Counted from the stretch's first letter, positions 1-8,738 are shown. The stretch is DNA of 64,000 bases from Acidovorax sp. Leaf160 (GCF_001424265.1 NZ_LMOV01000001.1:125387-189386); one strand, 5' to 3'. Numbers and translations are program-made. The notes: generated by a model from the sequence alone, not told the origin.

Positions 1-1
1 C

Positions 2-730
2 TGCTTCGGGCAGGCCGTGGACCAGGGCCGCACTTTCGAGGCGGGCACCTCCGGGCGCCTGTTCCGCATCGCGGTCAACGACATCGGCCAGCTGGTGATG
101 ATGCCCCGGCTGCTCCTGTTGGCGCGAGGCCTGGCGCCGGGCGTGCGCTTCGAGACGGTGGACGTGCCGCGCACCGAGGCCCGCCAGCGCATGCTGCACG
201 GGCAGATCGACGTCGCGCTGGGCAGCTGGGAGCCCATGGGCCCGTCGTTCTACCAGCAGCGGCTGTTCGACGAGACCTTCGTGGTGCTCGTGTCCCGCGC
301 GTCGCCGCTGGGCGCGCGGCGAGCCATCACGCTGGACGACTATCTGGAGGCCGAGCACATCGCCTACCGGCCGCGCGGCACCACCGACCACCAACTGCAG
401 CAGGCGCTGGAACGGGTGGGCGCGCTCGACCGCCGCCGCGTGGTGCTCACCGCAGCGCATTCGCTGGGCCTGTCGTCCATCGTCGCCACCACCGGCCTGG
501 TGCTGACGGCTCCGCAGCGGCTCGCGCAGGCCATGGTCGCCTCCCGCTCGGACCTGCACATCCTGGGGGCGCCGTTCGAGGTGGCGCCGTTTGAGATCAG
601 CCAGCAGTGGCACGAGCGCTTCCACCAGGACAGCGGCAACCGGTGGCTGCGCGAAATGATGTTCGGCCTGTTCCACGAGAAGTCCCGGCGGGCGCTGGAC
701 CCCGGGGCCGAGGCAGCGCCGGGCGCCTAG
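2..730 (+). CDS. LysR-family transcriptional regulator, C-terminal part
   Basis: The reading frame is open from the window edge, so the N-terminal helix-turn-helix and the true start lie upstream. What is visible is the effector-binding domain: about 240 residues with the alternating beta/alpha pattern of a periplasmic-binding-protein fold, including a GQIDVALG segment and a late segment around TGLVLTAPQRLA typical of LysR regulators. The gene runs toward the maleylacetate reductase gene and its stop codon overlaps that gene's stop by 2 bp. LysR-type activators commonly govern adjacent aromatic-catabolic operons and respond to a pathway intermediate. I infer that it controls the 0.7-4.0 kb operon and perhaps the divergent importer. 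The ligand cannot be read from the sequence. Confidence 0.85.
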   Translation, partial: CFGQAVDQGRTFEAGTSGRLFRIAVNDIGQLVMMPRLLLLARGLAPGVRFETVDVPRTEARQRMLHGQIDVALGSWEPMGPSFYQQRLFDETFVVLVSRASPLGARRAITLDDYLEAEHIAYRPRGTTDHQLQQALERVGALDRRRVVLTAAHSLGLSSIVATTGLVLTAPQRLAQAMVASRSDLHILGAPFEVAPFEISQQWHERFHQDSGNRWLREMMFGLFHEKSRRALDPGAEAAPGA

Positions 731-1788
731 GCGGGAGGCCTGCCGTGGAAGGCGGCCTCCAGCAGTGCCCGCAGCGCGGCCCGCTGCAGGGGCCGTGGAT
801 TGGGGTAGGGCTGGGACGCGGCCAGTTCCGCCGCTCGGTCCAAGCCCGACTCGGGCATGCCGATCTCCCGCAGCGACAGCGGCGCGCCGTGCTCTGCGGC
901 GAGGCGGTGCAGGCCCAGGGGCGCGTCGTCCACGCCCAGCGCGCGCGCGATGCGTTCCATGGCCTGCGGTGCGGCGGCTGCGTTGTAGCGCATCGCATGG
1001 GGCAGGATCACGGCATGCACTTCGGCATGCGGCAGGCCGAAGCTGCCGCCCAGGGTGTGGCAGAGCTTGTGGTGCAGCCCCATGGAGACGGCCCCGAGCA
1101 CCGTGCCGCAGAGCCAGGCGCCGTACAGGGCCTGGCTGCGCGCGGGCAGGTCCCGCAGGTCGGCGCGCAGGGGCCGCAGCGCGGCGGAGCAGGCCCGGAT
1201 GCCTTCCTCGGCCATCAGGGCGGTGACCGGGTTGCCGTCGTGGGCGTACAGGCCCTCGCAGGCGTGGGCGATGGCGTTGAGCGTGCTGGTCACCGTGAGC
1301 GGCAGCGGCAGGGTGAGCGAGAGCGCGGCGTCGTACACCACCGTGCGCGGCAGCACGCGGGCGTCGCGCCCGGTCTTCTTCAGACCGGACTCGGTGATGC
1401 CGTAGATCGGCGTCGCCTCGCTGCCGGCGTAGGTGGTGGGCACGGCGACGATGGGCAGGCCGCTTTCCAGGGCGATGGCCTTGCCCAGGCCGATGGTCGA
1501 TCCGCCGCCCACGGCGAGCGCGCAGTCGGCTCCCAGCGCCGCGGCTTCCGCCCGGGCGCGGCGGGCCACTTCGATGGGCACGTGCATCTCGGCGCCGTCG
1601 AAGAGGCCGGCTACCCGGCCGGGCAGACGCTGCGCGACGACTTCGGCCTGGGCGCGCTGATTCGGGGTGCACATCACCAGGGCGCGCCGCACGCCCAGGC
1701 GGTCCAGTTCCTCGGGCAGGCGGTCGAGGCTGCCGGCGCCGAAGACGATGCGCGACGGGCTGGCGGCATAGGAGAAGGGAGTCATCAT
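727..1788 (-). CDS. maleylacetate reductase
   Basis: This 353-residue protein belongs to the iron-containing alcohol dehydrogenase superfamily, maleylacetate reductase branch. It reduces maleylacetate to 3-oxoadipate with NAD(P)H, the last dedicated step of hydroxyquinol degradation. Visible features are the nucleotide-binding GGGST motif at residues 94-98, a TTYAGSE segment near 118-124, and a histidine cluster at H239, H240 and H244 (HHKLCH). The family has these histidines although members usually do not need a metal. The start is one of two consecutive ATG codons and overlaps the upstream gene's stop in an ATGA arrangement, so translation is probably coupled. It is the last gene of the operon. 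Length is normal for the family (about 350). Confidence 0.93.
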   Translation of the reverse strand: MMTPFSYAASPSRIVFGAGSLDRLPEELDRLGVRRALVMCTPNQRAQAEVVAQRLPGRVAGLFDGAEMHVPIEVARRARAEAAALGADCALAVGGGSTIGLGKAIALESGLPIVAVPTTYAGSEATPIYGITESGLKKTGRDARVLPRTVVYDAALSLTLPLPLTVTSTLNAIAHACEGLYAHDGNPVTALMAEEGIRACSAALRPLRADLRDLPARSQALYGAWLCGTVLGAVSMGLHHKLCHTLGGSFGLPHAEVHAVILPHAMRYNAAAAPQAMERIARALGVDDAPLGLHRLAAEHGAPLSLREIGMPESGLDRAAELAASQPYPNPRPLQRAALRALLEAAFHGRPPA

Positions 1789-2129
1789 TGATCCGGATCG
1801 AGGAAGTAGTCCACCTGGTGGCGCGCGGTGCGCAGGTCGCCCAGCTCCTGGCGCACGCGCAGGTGTTCCGGGTGCGCGGCGTACCGCTCCAGGCTGGCGG
1901 CGTCCTCGAAGCGCATGGTCATCGCCACGTCGCAGGCATAGTCCACGCCGCTGACGTCGATGCCGATCTCCAGGTCGAGTAGCCCTGGAATGCGGCCCCG
2001 CAACCCTTCGAATGCAGCGGACACGGTCTGGGCATTGCAGTGGCGTACTTGCGGCGTCTCGCCCGCCACCCGCCAGAGGACGATGTGGCGCACCTGCGGC
2101 GGGCGCGTTCCGGCGGTGTGCGCCGTCAT
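1785..2129 (-). CDS. Dabb-fold (stress-responsive A/B barrel) small protein of the hydroxyquinol operon
   Basis: A 114-residue protein whose core (VRHIVLWR, then a long helix, then DYACDVAMTMRFEDAASLERYAAHPEH) matches the Dabb dimeric alpha/beta-barrel family. The start ATG overlaps the stop of the dioxygenase gene by 4 bp, and its own stop overlaps the start of maleylacetate reductase by 4 bp, so it is embedded between two pathway enzymes. The longer open frame that extends upstream runs antiparallel-free through the dioxygenase gene in a wrong frame and has arginine/proline-rich junk composition, so the internal ATG is the real start. Proteins of this fold often act on or protect reactive aromatic intermediates. 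The exact role here is unknown. It might be an isomerase-like or chaperoning accessory for hydroxyquinol or maleylacetate, which is inference. Confidence 0.82.
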   Translation of the reverse strand: MTAHTAGTRPPQVRHIVLWRVAGETPQVRHCNAQTVSAAFEGLRGRIPGLLDLEIGIDVSGVDYACDVAMTMRFEDAASLERYAAHPEHLRVRQELGDLRTARHQVDYFLDPDQ

Positions 2130-3004
2130 GGCGTGGCCGCCTGGCTGGCCGGGTTCAATACGAAGTCGTAGTCCAGCGTGTAGAAGGGCGCGTCCATGCG
2201 GCTGCCGTCGGGGGCCGTGCCGGGATCCCGGGGCTTCCAGTCGGCTACCAGAGACGAACGCACGCCGAACACCGCGTCCGATTCCAGGTATTCGCCGCCC
2301 TCGCGGAACACATGGGTGATCAGCGTCTCGTAGCCTGGCGCCTGGATCATGAAGTGCAGGTGCGCGGGCCGCCACGGGTGCCGCCCCGTGCGCTCCAGTA
2401 ACTGGCCCACGGGGCCGTCGTGCGGGATGGGGTAGGGCACCGCGAGGATGGAGCGGAAGCGGTAGCGCCCATCCGCCTCGCTGGCCAGGCGGGCCCGGCC
2501 CTGGGCGTGGTCCAGGCCGGGGCGCTGCACGTCGTAGGTGCCGTCCTCGTCCGACTGCCATACGTCGATGGTGGCGCCGGCCACCGGCTCGCCGCCGATG
2601 CCGCGCACCGTGCCGCTCACGAAACAGGGCTGCCCATGCGCGCCATGGGCGATGTCGTCGCCGTTGCGCACGACGGGCGCATCGGGCACGTAGAACGGGC
2701 CGAAGACGGTGGCCTCCGTGCAGCCAGCGGGGCGGCTGTTGTTCTGCGCCGTGACCAGCGTGGACAGGCCCAGCACGTCGGAGAGCAGGATGAATTCCTG
2801 CCGCCGGTCGTCGGTGATGTGCCCCACGCGCGTGAGGAAGTCGATGCCCTGAGCCCACTCGGCCTCGGTCAGTTCCACCTCGCGCGCGAAGTCGTGCAGG
2901 TGCCGCACCAGGGCGTCGAGCACGCGGCGCAGCCGCGCGTCCTGCGCGCCGGCCTGCGCCTTCAGCACGGCCTGGGTGATGGTCCATCCGTCGATGTCGA
3001 TCAT
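2126..3004 (-). CDS. hydroxyquinol 1,2-dioxygenase (intradiol ring cleavage)
   Basis: This 292-residue intradiol dioxygenase cleaves hydroxyquinol (1,2,4-trihydroxybenzene) to maleylacetate using Fe(III). The four iron ligands of the family can be placed at Y157 (in GTYDVQ), Y191 (in YPIPHDGPVG), H215 and H217 (in HPWRPAHLHF). Spacing matches catechol 1,2-dioxygenases (24 residues from the second Tyr to the first His). An N-terminal helical dimerisation region (residues 1-100) with a TAQNNSRPAGCTEATVFGPFY segment is typical of the hydroxyquinol group rather than protocatechuate dioxygenases. Assignment to hydroxyquinol is supported by the adjacent maleylacetate reductase and resorcylate decarboxylase. 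It lies 28 bp after the decarboxylase gene and overlaps the Dabb gene by 4 bp. Confidence 0.92.
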   Translation of the reverse strand: MIDIDGWTITQAVLKAQAGAQDARLRRVLDALVRHLHDFAREVELTEAEWAQGIDFLTRVGHITDDRRQEFILLSDVLGLSTLVTAQNNSRPAGCTEATVFGPFYVPDAPVVRNGDDIAHGAHGQPCFVSGTVRGIGGEPVAGATIDVWQSDEDGTYDVQRPGLDHAQGRARLASEADGRYRFRSILAVPYPIPHDGPVGQLLERTGRHPWRPAHLHFMIQAPGYETLITHVFREGGEYLESDAVFGVRSSLVADWKPRDPGTAPDGSRMDAPFYTLDYDFVLNPASQAATP

Positions 3005-3032
3005 GGGCGCTTTCCTCGCTGGGCGTCGTCGT

Positions 3033-4016
3033 TCAGCCTTGCGGCAGCTTGAAGAGCGACAGGGCGTTGGTGCGGCCGATCTTCAGGCGGTCGGCCTCGC
3101 TGATGGCGGCGTCGTCGAACCAGTGCGCGGCATGGTCCACGTTCTCGAAGGGCCAGTCGGTGGAGAACAGGATGCGGTCCGCGCCCACTTCGAGCAGCGC
3201 GTCGATCAGCGTCTGCGTGCGGAAGTTGCCCGAGGTGGTCAGGTAGAAGTTCTGGTGGAAGTAATCGCACAGCTTGCGCTGCGCGGGGTAGCCCTTGGGC
3301 ATGTCCACCCAGGCGTTGCGGTGGTCCACGCGCCACATGTTGTAGGGCAGGCCCTCGCCGAGGTGGCCCAGGATGATCTTGAGGCCGGGGTGCCGGTCGA
3401 ACAGGCCGCTGGCCATGAGGCGCAGCGCATGCACGGCGGTTTCCTGCGCGAACGCCCAGGTGGGGCCCATCAGCCATGGGTGGCCCTGGTAGATCTGTGC
3501 CCAGCTGGCGATGGGGTTGCGCGGGTGCAGATAGAAGGGCGCATCGAGCCGCTCCACGGCCGCCCAGAAATCGCCGTACTGCGGGGCGTCGTAATAGACC
3601 ACGTTCTCGGGCGTGCCGACCTGCGAGAAGCCGTTGACCAGCGCGCCGCGAAAGCCCAGGTCCTGCATGCAGCGCTCCAGCTCGCGCGTGGCCAGATCCG
3701 GGTCTTGCATGGGCAGCGCCGCGAAGGCCTGGAAGCGGTCCGGCCTGCGGGCTACCTGTTCGGCCAGGAAGTCGTTGGCGCGCACGGCGACTTCCACGGC
3801 CTGCTTCGTGTCGGGAATGGCCTGCACGGCGGGCGCGTTGAGCGACAGGATCATCATCTCCATGCCGTTCTCGTCCATCTCGCGCAGCCGCCGCTCATGG
3901 ATGTCCAGCAGGCGCAGGCTCAATTCCTTCCAGTAGTCGCCAGGTACGAAGCCGGCCGAGTCCTGAAGCGTCTCCGGAATGGCGAAGTGTTCTTCCAGTC
4001 CGATCTTTCCCTGCAT
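3033..4016 (-). CDS. gamma-resorcylate (2,6-dihydroxybenzoate) decarboxylase
   Basis: A 327-residue amidohydrolase-superfamily decarboxylase. From the internal ATG at 4016 the length equals that of characterised gamma-resorcylate decarboxylases, and the N-terminal pattern LEEHFAIPETLQDSAGF is characteristic of them. The metal ligands known for the family can be placed at E8, H10, H164 (YLHPRN), H218 (LGHLGEG) and D287 (FSTDWPF). The enzyme removes CO2 from 2,6-dihydroxybenzoate to give resorcinol without a redox cofactor, and the reaction is reversible. The start is supported by an AAAGGAGA ribosome-binding site seven bases upstream. The open frame continues 117 codons further up but crosses the divergent promoter region and is not coding-like. 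First gene of the catabolic operon. Confidence 0.93.
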   Translation of the reverse strand: MQGKIGLEEHFAIPETLQDSAGFVPGDYWKELSLRLLDIHERRLREMDENGMEMMILSLNAPAVQAIPDTKQAVEVAVRANDFLAEQVARRPDRFQAFAALPMQDPDLATRELERCMQDLGFRGALVNGFSQVGTPENVVYYDAPQYGDFWAAVERLDAPFYLHPRNPIASWAQIYQGHPWLMGPTWAFAQETAVHALRLMASGLFDRHPGLKIILGHLGEGLPYNMWRVDHRNAWVDMPKGYPAQRKLCDYFHQNFYLTTSGNFRTQTLIDALLEVGADRILFSTDWPFENVDHAAHWFDDAAISEADRLKIGRTNALSLFKLPQG

Positions 4017-4357
4017 GTGCTGTCTCCTTTGCTGCGCAGCGCGCGCCCTGTGGTTGATGAATGGCGATCCTCTGCGGTACCCGCCTCGCTGTGCAATGTA
4101 CGGAGCGCCATCCCACCGGTCGAACGAAATTCCGTGATAGCACGCATTCACCAATCGCATGGTCCGCCAGGCGCCGGACAGGGCCGCGGCCACCATGGGA
4201 AGACCCGCCCCATCATTTCGCAAGCGCATAAAAGACATCCAGAAAATGCGTTGGACCCGGGGACCGGCCGTCACGATCATCGGCGGGCAATGCGCTGGCC
4301 CTGCCGCCGGCGGCATGCGGGGCGGGGTCGATCCGCCGCCCGCTCTACTTAAAAACC
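4017..4357. promoter_or_regulatory. divergent intergenic region between the decarboxylase operon and the aromatic importer
   Basis: These 341 bp separate the start of the decarboxylase gene (minus strand) from the importer gene (plus strand) and hold no credible gene. Both promoters should be here, together with any LysR-type operator. One inverted repeat with GTGA/TCAC arms and a 10-bp spacer is visible at 4134-4151. It is the kind of dyad a LysR-type activator could use, but the arms are short and I regard it as only a candidate. An A/T-rich patch lies at 4216-4246. No hairpin followed by a T-run is seen. Confidence 0.5.
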
Positions 4358-5713
4358 ATGGAGACAACGGACGTGCGTCACATCGATCTGCATCAATTGG
4401 CGGATACCGCCCGCTTCAACCGCTTCCACCGCCTCGTGCTGTTCTGGTGCGCGCTCATCATCGTGTTCGACGGCTACGACCTGGCGGTCGTCGGCATCGC
4501 CTTGCCTGCGATCATGGAGAAGATGGGCGTGGACGCCACGCATGCGGGCTTCATGGTGAGTTCGGCACTGTTCGGCATGATGTTTGGCGCCATCCTGCTT
4601 GGAACGGTGGCCGATCGCATCGGGCGCCGCTTGTCCATCGTCATCTGCCTTGCGCTGTTCAGCGTCTTCACCGCTGCGGCGGGCCTGGCCGAGGGCCCGG
4701 TGTCGTTCAGTGTGATGCGTTTTCTCGCGGGCCTGGGCATCGGGGGCGTGATGCCCAGCGTCGTGGCGCACATGACGGAATACGCGCCGAAGAAGATGCG
4801 CGCGACGCTCGTCACGCTGATGTTCAGCGGCTATGCGGTCGGCGGCATGCTGGCGGCGCTGCTGGGCAAGGGCCTGCTGGAGAGCCACGGCTGGCAGTCG
4901 GTGTTTTTCGCCGCGGGGATGCCGCTGCTGCTCGTGCCCTTCATCCTGAAATCGCTACCGGAATCCATGCCGTTCCTGCTGGCCCAGGGCCGCACCGACG
5001 AACTCAGGCAGATCGCCATGCGGCTCGATCCGGCCTACGCGCCGCAGGCTACCGACCGCTTCACCATCCCCGCTCACGAAAAGTCCGCCACCGCGCCCAT
5101 CCGCCAGCTGTTCAGCGGCGGCCGTGGGTTCAGCACGGTCATGTTCTGGATCGCCTTCTTCATGTGTCTTTTCATGGTGTTCGCGCTGAGCTCCTGGCTC
5201 ACCAAGCTCATGGCCGGCGCCGGCTACAGCCTGGGCTCCGCGCTGAACTTCGTGCTGGTGATGAACATCGGCGCGGTGGTGGGTGCCATCGGCGGCGGCT
5301 GGCTGGCCGACCGGTTCCACATCAAGTACGTGCTGGCGGGCATGTACGCGCTGGCTGCGGTGTCGCTCACGCTGCTGGGGCAGCCGGCCTCCACGCCCGT
5401 GCTGTTCCTGCTGCTCGGCCTGGCGGGCGCCTCCACCATCGGCACGCAGATCGTCGCCAATGCCTATGCCGGCCAGTTCTACCCCATGGCGGTGCGCGCC
5501 ACGGGCCTGGGCTGGGCGCTGGGCATCGGCCGCAGTGGCGCCATCCTGGCGCCCATCCTGATCGGGACGCTGGTGGGCATGCGCCTGCCGCTGCAGCAAA
5601 ACTTTGTCGCCATCGCAATTCCCGCAGTCATCGGCATGGTGGCCGTGCTGCTGATCCAGCATGGCCGGTCCGCTGTGGGCTCTCTTCTCCGTGAAGCGGT
5701 GCTGTCGAAGTGA
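4358..5713 (+). CDS. MFS aromatic acid:H+ symporter (AAHS family)
   Basis: A 451-residue major facilitator with 12 predicted membrane segments. The first helix carries the DGYDLAV signature of the aromatic-acid/H+ symporters (PcaK, BenK type), where the aspartates are needed for transport. The loop between helices 2 and 3 has the MFS motif G-x-x-x-D-R-x-G-R-R (GTVADRIGRR). Divergent from the decarboxylase operon, it is the likely importer of 2,6-dihydroxybenzoate or a related benzoate. The chosen ATG has no obvious Shine-Dalgarno. A GTG five codons downstream (4373) has a GGAG nine bases before it and is a credible alternative start. A porin gene follows 41 bp later and probably belongs to the same transcript. 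Confidence 0.9.
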   Translation: METTDVRHIDLHQLADTARFNRFHRLVLFWCALIIVFDGYDLAVVGIALPAIMEKMGVDATHAGFMVSSALFGMMFGAILLGTVADRIGRRLSIVICLALFSVFTAAAGLAEGPVSFSVMRFLAGLGIGGVMPSVVAHMTEYAPKKMRATLVTLMFSGYAVGGMLAALLGKGLLESHGWQSVFFAAGMPLLLVPFILKSLPESMPFLLAQGRTDELRQIAMRLDPAYAPQATDRFTIPAHEKSATAPIRQLFSGGRGFSTVMFWIAFFMCLFMVFALSSWLTKLMAGAGYSLGSALNFVLVMNIGAVVGAIGGGWLADRFHIKYVLAGMYALAAVSLTLLGQPASTPVLFLLLGLAGASTIGTQIVANAYAGQFYPMAVRATGLGWALGIGRSGAILAPILIGTLVGMRLPLQQNFVAIAIPAVIGMVAVLLIQHGRSAVGSLLREAVLSK

Positions 5714-5754
5714 GCGCTTCGCCGATCTGAATACCCCCTACAGGAAAAAACGAT

Positions 5755-6828
5755 ATGAAGCACTCCGTTCTTGTCGCCGCCGCACTCGCAGCGCTGCAGT
5801 GCGCTGCCGCGCATGCCCAGTCGAACGTCACGCTGTATGGCACCGTCGACGCCGCAGTCACGCGCAGGCAACTGGCCGGCGAGCAGGCTGTAAACGGCGT
5901 TACCAGCGGGGGGCTGTCCACCTCGCGCTGGGGCATCACTGGCAACGAAGACCTCGGTGGGGGACTGCGCGCGCAGTTCGACCTCAGCTCCTTCATTCGC
6001 GTGGATACCGGCGAGGCCGGACGTTCTTCGACCGAGCCCTATTGGGCGCGCGCCGCTTGGGTGGGCCTGTCGTCGGCCACAGGCGGTGCCGTCCGTCTCG
6101 GCCGTATCCCCACCACGGGTTTCCAGCAGGCCGTGCGGTTCAACCCGTTCGGCGATTCAGGGCTGCTGAGTCCATTCTTGCTCCACAACTACCTGCCCAG
6201 CCCGTCGCAGTCCTTGATGACGTCCGACGGCTTTCTAGATTCCGGCTGGGACAATTCGGTCGCCTATACCAGCCCGGGCTTTGCCGGCGTCACCGCCAGC
6301 GTGCAGTACGCGGCCCGCGAAGGAACGGCCGCGGGCCGGCGCCTGGGCCTGGCGGCCCTCTACGGCACGCCCGCATCCAAATTTTCCGCAGGCATCAGCT
6401 ACGAGAAGACCGGCGGGGCTGCAGCCGCGTTCCCGCGCCGCAATCCCGTCTCCGATCGGTCCGCGGGCGTGGTCGCGTTGCGCGACTTCACGAATGCCAC
6501 CATAGGCGCCAGCTACGACTTCGGCACCGTCAAGCTGTTCGGCCAGTACCGCCATGCCCGCATGGAAGGCACGGCTGCCAACGTGCGGCTGCAGACGGCG
6601 CAGCTGGGCGCTGCCGTGCCCCTGGGCGGCGGCCGCGTGCTCGCCAGCCTGGCGCGCACCGGGAAGACGGAAGCGGCGATGGAGGAGCAGAACCGCACCA
6701 CGTTTGCGCTGGGCTACGACCATGACCTTTCCAAGCGCACGGACGTGTACGTGGTGACGTTGCTGGACAAGGCCAGTGGCCTGGGCCGCGGCACCTCGCT
6801 GGCCTTGGGCATCCGCCACCGGTTCTGA
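5755..6828 (+). CDS. outer-membrane porin (OmpC-like, general diffusion type)
   Basis: A 357-residue precursor with a signal peptide (about 21 residues, cleavage after AHA before QSNVTLYG). It has the hallmark betaproteobacterial porin start NVTLYGTVDA, the SRWGITGNEDLGGGL segment, and a C-terminal strand ending in Arg-Phe (GIRHRF), as required for BAM-dependent insertion. It should form a trimeric 16-strand beta-barrel. A ribosome-binding site (ACAGGAAA) precedes the ATG. It lies directly behind the aromatic importer, so I infer it provides outer-membrane passage for the same substrate. It converges on the tannase-like gene. Confidence 0.9.
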   Translation: MKHSVLVAAALAALQCAAAHAQSNVTLYGTVDAAVTRRQLAGEQAVNGVTSGGLSTSRWGITGNEDLGGGLRAQFDLSSFIRVDTGEAGRSSTEPYWARAAWVGLSSATGGAVRLGRIPTTGFQQAVRFNPFGDSGLLSPFLLHNYLPSPSQSLMTSDGFLDSGWDNSVAYTSPGFAGVTASVQYAAREGTAAGRRLGLAALYGTPASKFSAGISYEKTGGAAAAFPRRNPVSDRSAGVVALRDFTNATIGASYDFGTVKLFGQYRHARMEGTAANVRLQTAQLGAAVPLGGGRVLASLARTGKTEAAMEEQNRTTFALGYDHDLSKRTDVYVVTLLDKASGLGRGTSLALGIRHRF

Positions 6829-6890
6829 ACCAGCACGGATAGGGCCGGCCCGAAAGGCCCGAGCCTCCGTGGCGCGGGCCAGAAAGCTGC

Positions 6891-8606
6891 CTACTGGGTC
6901 ACGCAGCTGAAGCTCTCGGCCTTGTTCGCGTCACCCACACCTGCATACCGTGGCCAGCTGGGGTATTCGCACAGCGGCCGGGTGCGGCCGGGCACACCGG
7001 CCGTGTCGGTCACCACCTGGGCGGTGGGGGCGGTGCCGCCGGTCACCCACTGGTCCAGCGCCTTGAGGGAATCCCAGTTGGCGTTGAAAGCCGTGCTGGC
7101 CGCGTGGCCGTAGCCGGGCACTTCGTAGTAGCGCGCGAAGCCGCGCACCGCCGTGGCGCCCATCGTCTGCTCCAGGCGCTGCCAGTACTGCGCCGTGGCG
7201 CGGGTGCTGACCAACGCGTCGGCCGAGCCGTGCGCCATCATCAGCTTGCCGCCGCGCTTCTGGAAGGCGGACAGGTCGGTGCTGTTGATGTCCTGCAGCC
7301 TGGCCAGGGTGTTGATGCGCTCGCTCCACGGGCCGGGGTTCTGCGGGTCCAGCGCCAGGCTGTTGTAGTTCGGGTCGCGCGTCACGAAGTAGCGCACCCA
7401 CTGGTCCCAGAACACCGCCCAGTACGGCGCGGTGAGCGGCGCGGGGCTGGCCGGCGCGGTGGTGTTCATCGCCAGCAGGTTGACGGTGGGCTGCAGCGGG
7501 CTGCTGCTTTGCTCGCCCAACTCGGTGCCCCAGACGTTGAAGCCGGGGTACTGGGTCTCGCCGCTGCCCAGGGGCGCGCTGAACTGGATCGCCGTGGCGT
7601 AGGTCTTGAGCGCCGAGATCATGGCGTCGGACAGGCATTGATCGCCCTCGTTGCCGCCGCTGGCGCAGCGCAGCGGCTGGCCGTTGAAGCGTGCCGTGGC
7701 CGGGTCGAACTGCGCGTTGCAGGCCGCCACGTTGCTGACCACGCCGTCCTGCAGGCCGTCGAGCGCGTCGCACTGCGCCAGCGCCGCCTGGCGCAGCAGC
7801 TTGCGCTGGCCCAGGCTTGGATAGGCATTGGGCTGGGCGAAGGCGCGGCTGATGCGGCCGAACTGCAGGTCGAGGCTGGCGGCGTTCCAGGCGGGGTACC
7901 AGGCGACCACGCCGTCCCAGTCGGCCGGCCACTTCTGGGCCACGGCCAGGGCTTCACGCCCGCCGGTCGAGCCGCCGAGGAAATAGCGCTTGCCGGGCTT
8001 TTCGCCGTAGAAGCGGGTGACCAGCACGTCGGCCACGTCGCTCACCTTTTTCAGCGCCGCGCCGGAGAAGTTGGCCACCGCCTCGTCGTTGGTGCCGAAG
8101 CTGCCGTCACGGCTGCCCGCGGCGCCGGCCTGGTGGCCGGAGTCGCTGGCGAACACGGCGTAGCCCTGGCTCAGCAGCGGATAGGCGCCCTGGCTGGCGG
8201 GTGCCGCAGGGTAGGTGTAGAGGCTGGGCAGCACGCCGTTGTAGCCCCCGCCGCCCAGCATGACGACCTTGCCGTTCCAATCCTTGGGCAGCAGCAGTCC
8301 CATCTTGATGGCCGGCGCCGCCGGGTCCACCGGCTGGATGGACACGTTGGCGCGCACCGAGGCGGGTGGCTGCGCGCCGCTGGCGGCGGTGGGCGTCTCC
8401 ACCGACGTGACCGACGCGCCGCCCGTGGGCAGGCCGATCTGGCTGGCCGCCACCTGCTGCTGGGCGAGCTGGCGGCTGGCGTCGTCGAAGTTGAAGCCGT
8501 GCGAGCCGCCGCTGCCGCAGGCTGTCAGGGCGGCGGCCGCGCCGGCCGTGGCCAGCAGGCGCCAGGCAGGCCGGGCGAGGGGCGTGGTGGTGAGGGTGCG
8601 CGTCAC
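6891..8606 (-). CDS. tannase/feruloyl esterase-family lipoprotein hydrolase lacking the usual disulfide pair
   Basis: A 571-residue alpha/beta hydrolase of the tannase/feruloyl esterase family, exported as a lipoprotein (LTAC lipobox, Cys30). The start is GTG with an AGGAGA site five bases upstream. The longer frame is an artefact because it runs antisense-free into the amn gene. The nucleophile is S213 in GGSTGGRE and the catalytic histidine is H501 in PGYGH. The calcium-loop-like stretch CDALDGLQDGVV is present. In most of the family the nucleophile is preceded by Cys and the histidine followed by Cys, and these two form a disulfide. Here both positions are changed (Gly and Ala), a paired loss. 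The substrate, probably an aromatic or plant-derived ester, is not defined by the sequence. Confidence 0.85.
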   Translation of the reverse strand: MTRTLTTTPLARPAWRLLATAGAAAALTACGSGGSHGFNFDDASRQLAQQQVAASQIGLPTGGASVTSVETPTAASGAQPPASVRANVSIQPVDPAAPAIKMGLLLPKDWNGKVVMLGGGGYNGVLPSLYTYPAAPASQGAYPLLSQGYAVFASDSGHQAGAAGSRDGSFGTNDEAVANFSGAALKKVSDVADVLVTRFYGEKPGKRYFLGGSTGGREALAVAQKWPADWDGVVAWYPAWNAASLDLQFGRISRAFAQPNAYPSLGQRKLLRQAALAQCDALDGLQDGVVSNVAACNAQFDPATARFNGQPLRCASGGNEGDQCLSDAMISALKTYATAIQFSAPLGSGETQYPGFNVWGTELGEQSSSPLQPTVNLLAMNTTAPASPAPLTAPYWAVFWDQWVRYFVTRDPNYNSLALDPQNPGPWSERINTLARLQDINSTDLSAFQKRGGKLMMAHGSADALVSTRATAQYWQRLEQTMGATAVRGFARYYEVPGYGHAASTAFNANWDSLKALDQWVTGGTAPTAQVVTDTAGVPGRTRPLCEYPSWPRYAGVGDANKAESFSCVTQ

Positions 8607-8709
8607 GTTGTCTCCTGGTGGTGGATGGGAGCGAAGGTCCACCAACCATTGTGGAAGTGACGCGGCGCCTGTCACTCGGCGTTTGCAGCTAGGTAGTAGT
8701 CCATACGTG

Positions 8710-8738
8710 AAAAAGCCAGCACGGCGGTGCTGGCTTTG
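8710..8738 (-). terminator. rho-independent terminator behind amn
   Basis: A perfect 11-bp stem (8712-8722 with 8727-8737) and a 4-base loop. Read on the minus strand it is followed by a run of five T. It lies about 40 bp past the stop codon of the AMP nucleosidase gene and before the tannase-like gene, separating the two transcripts. Confidence 0.85.

Noticed and set aside
6829-6890. possible bidirectional terminator between the porin and tannase-like genes
   Set aside because: Short GGCC/GGCC stem around CGAAA without a T-run on either strand; too weak in GC-rich DNA.
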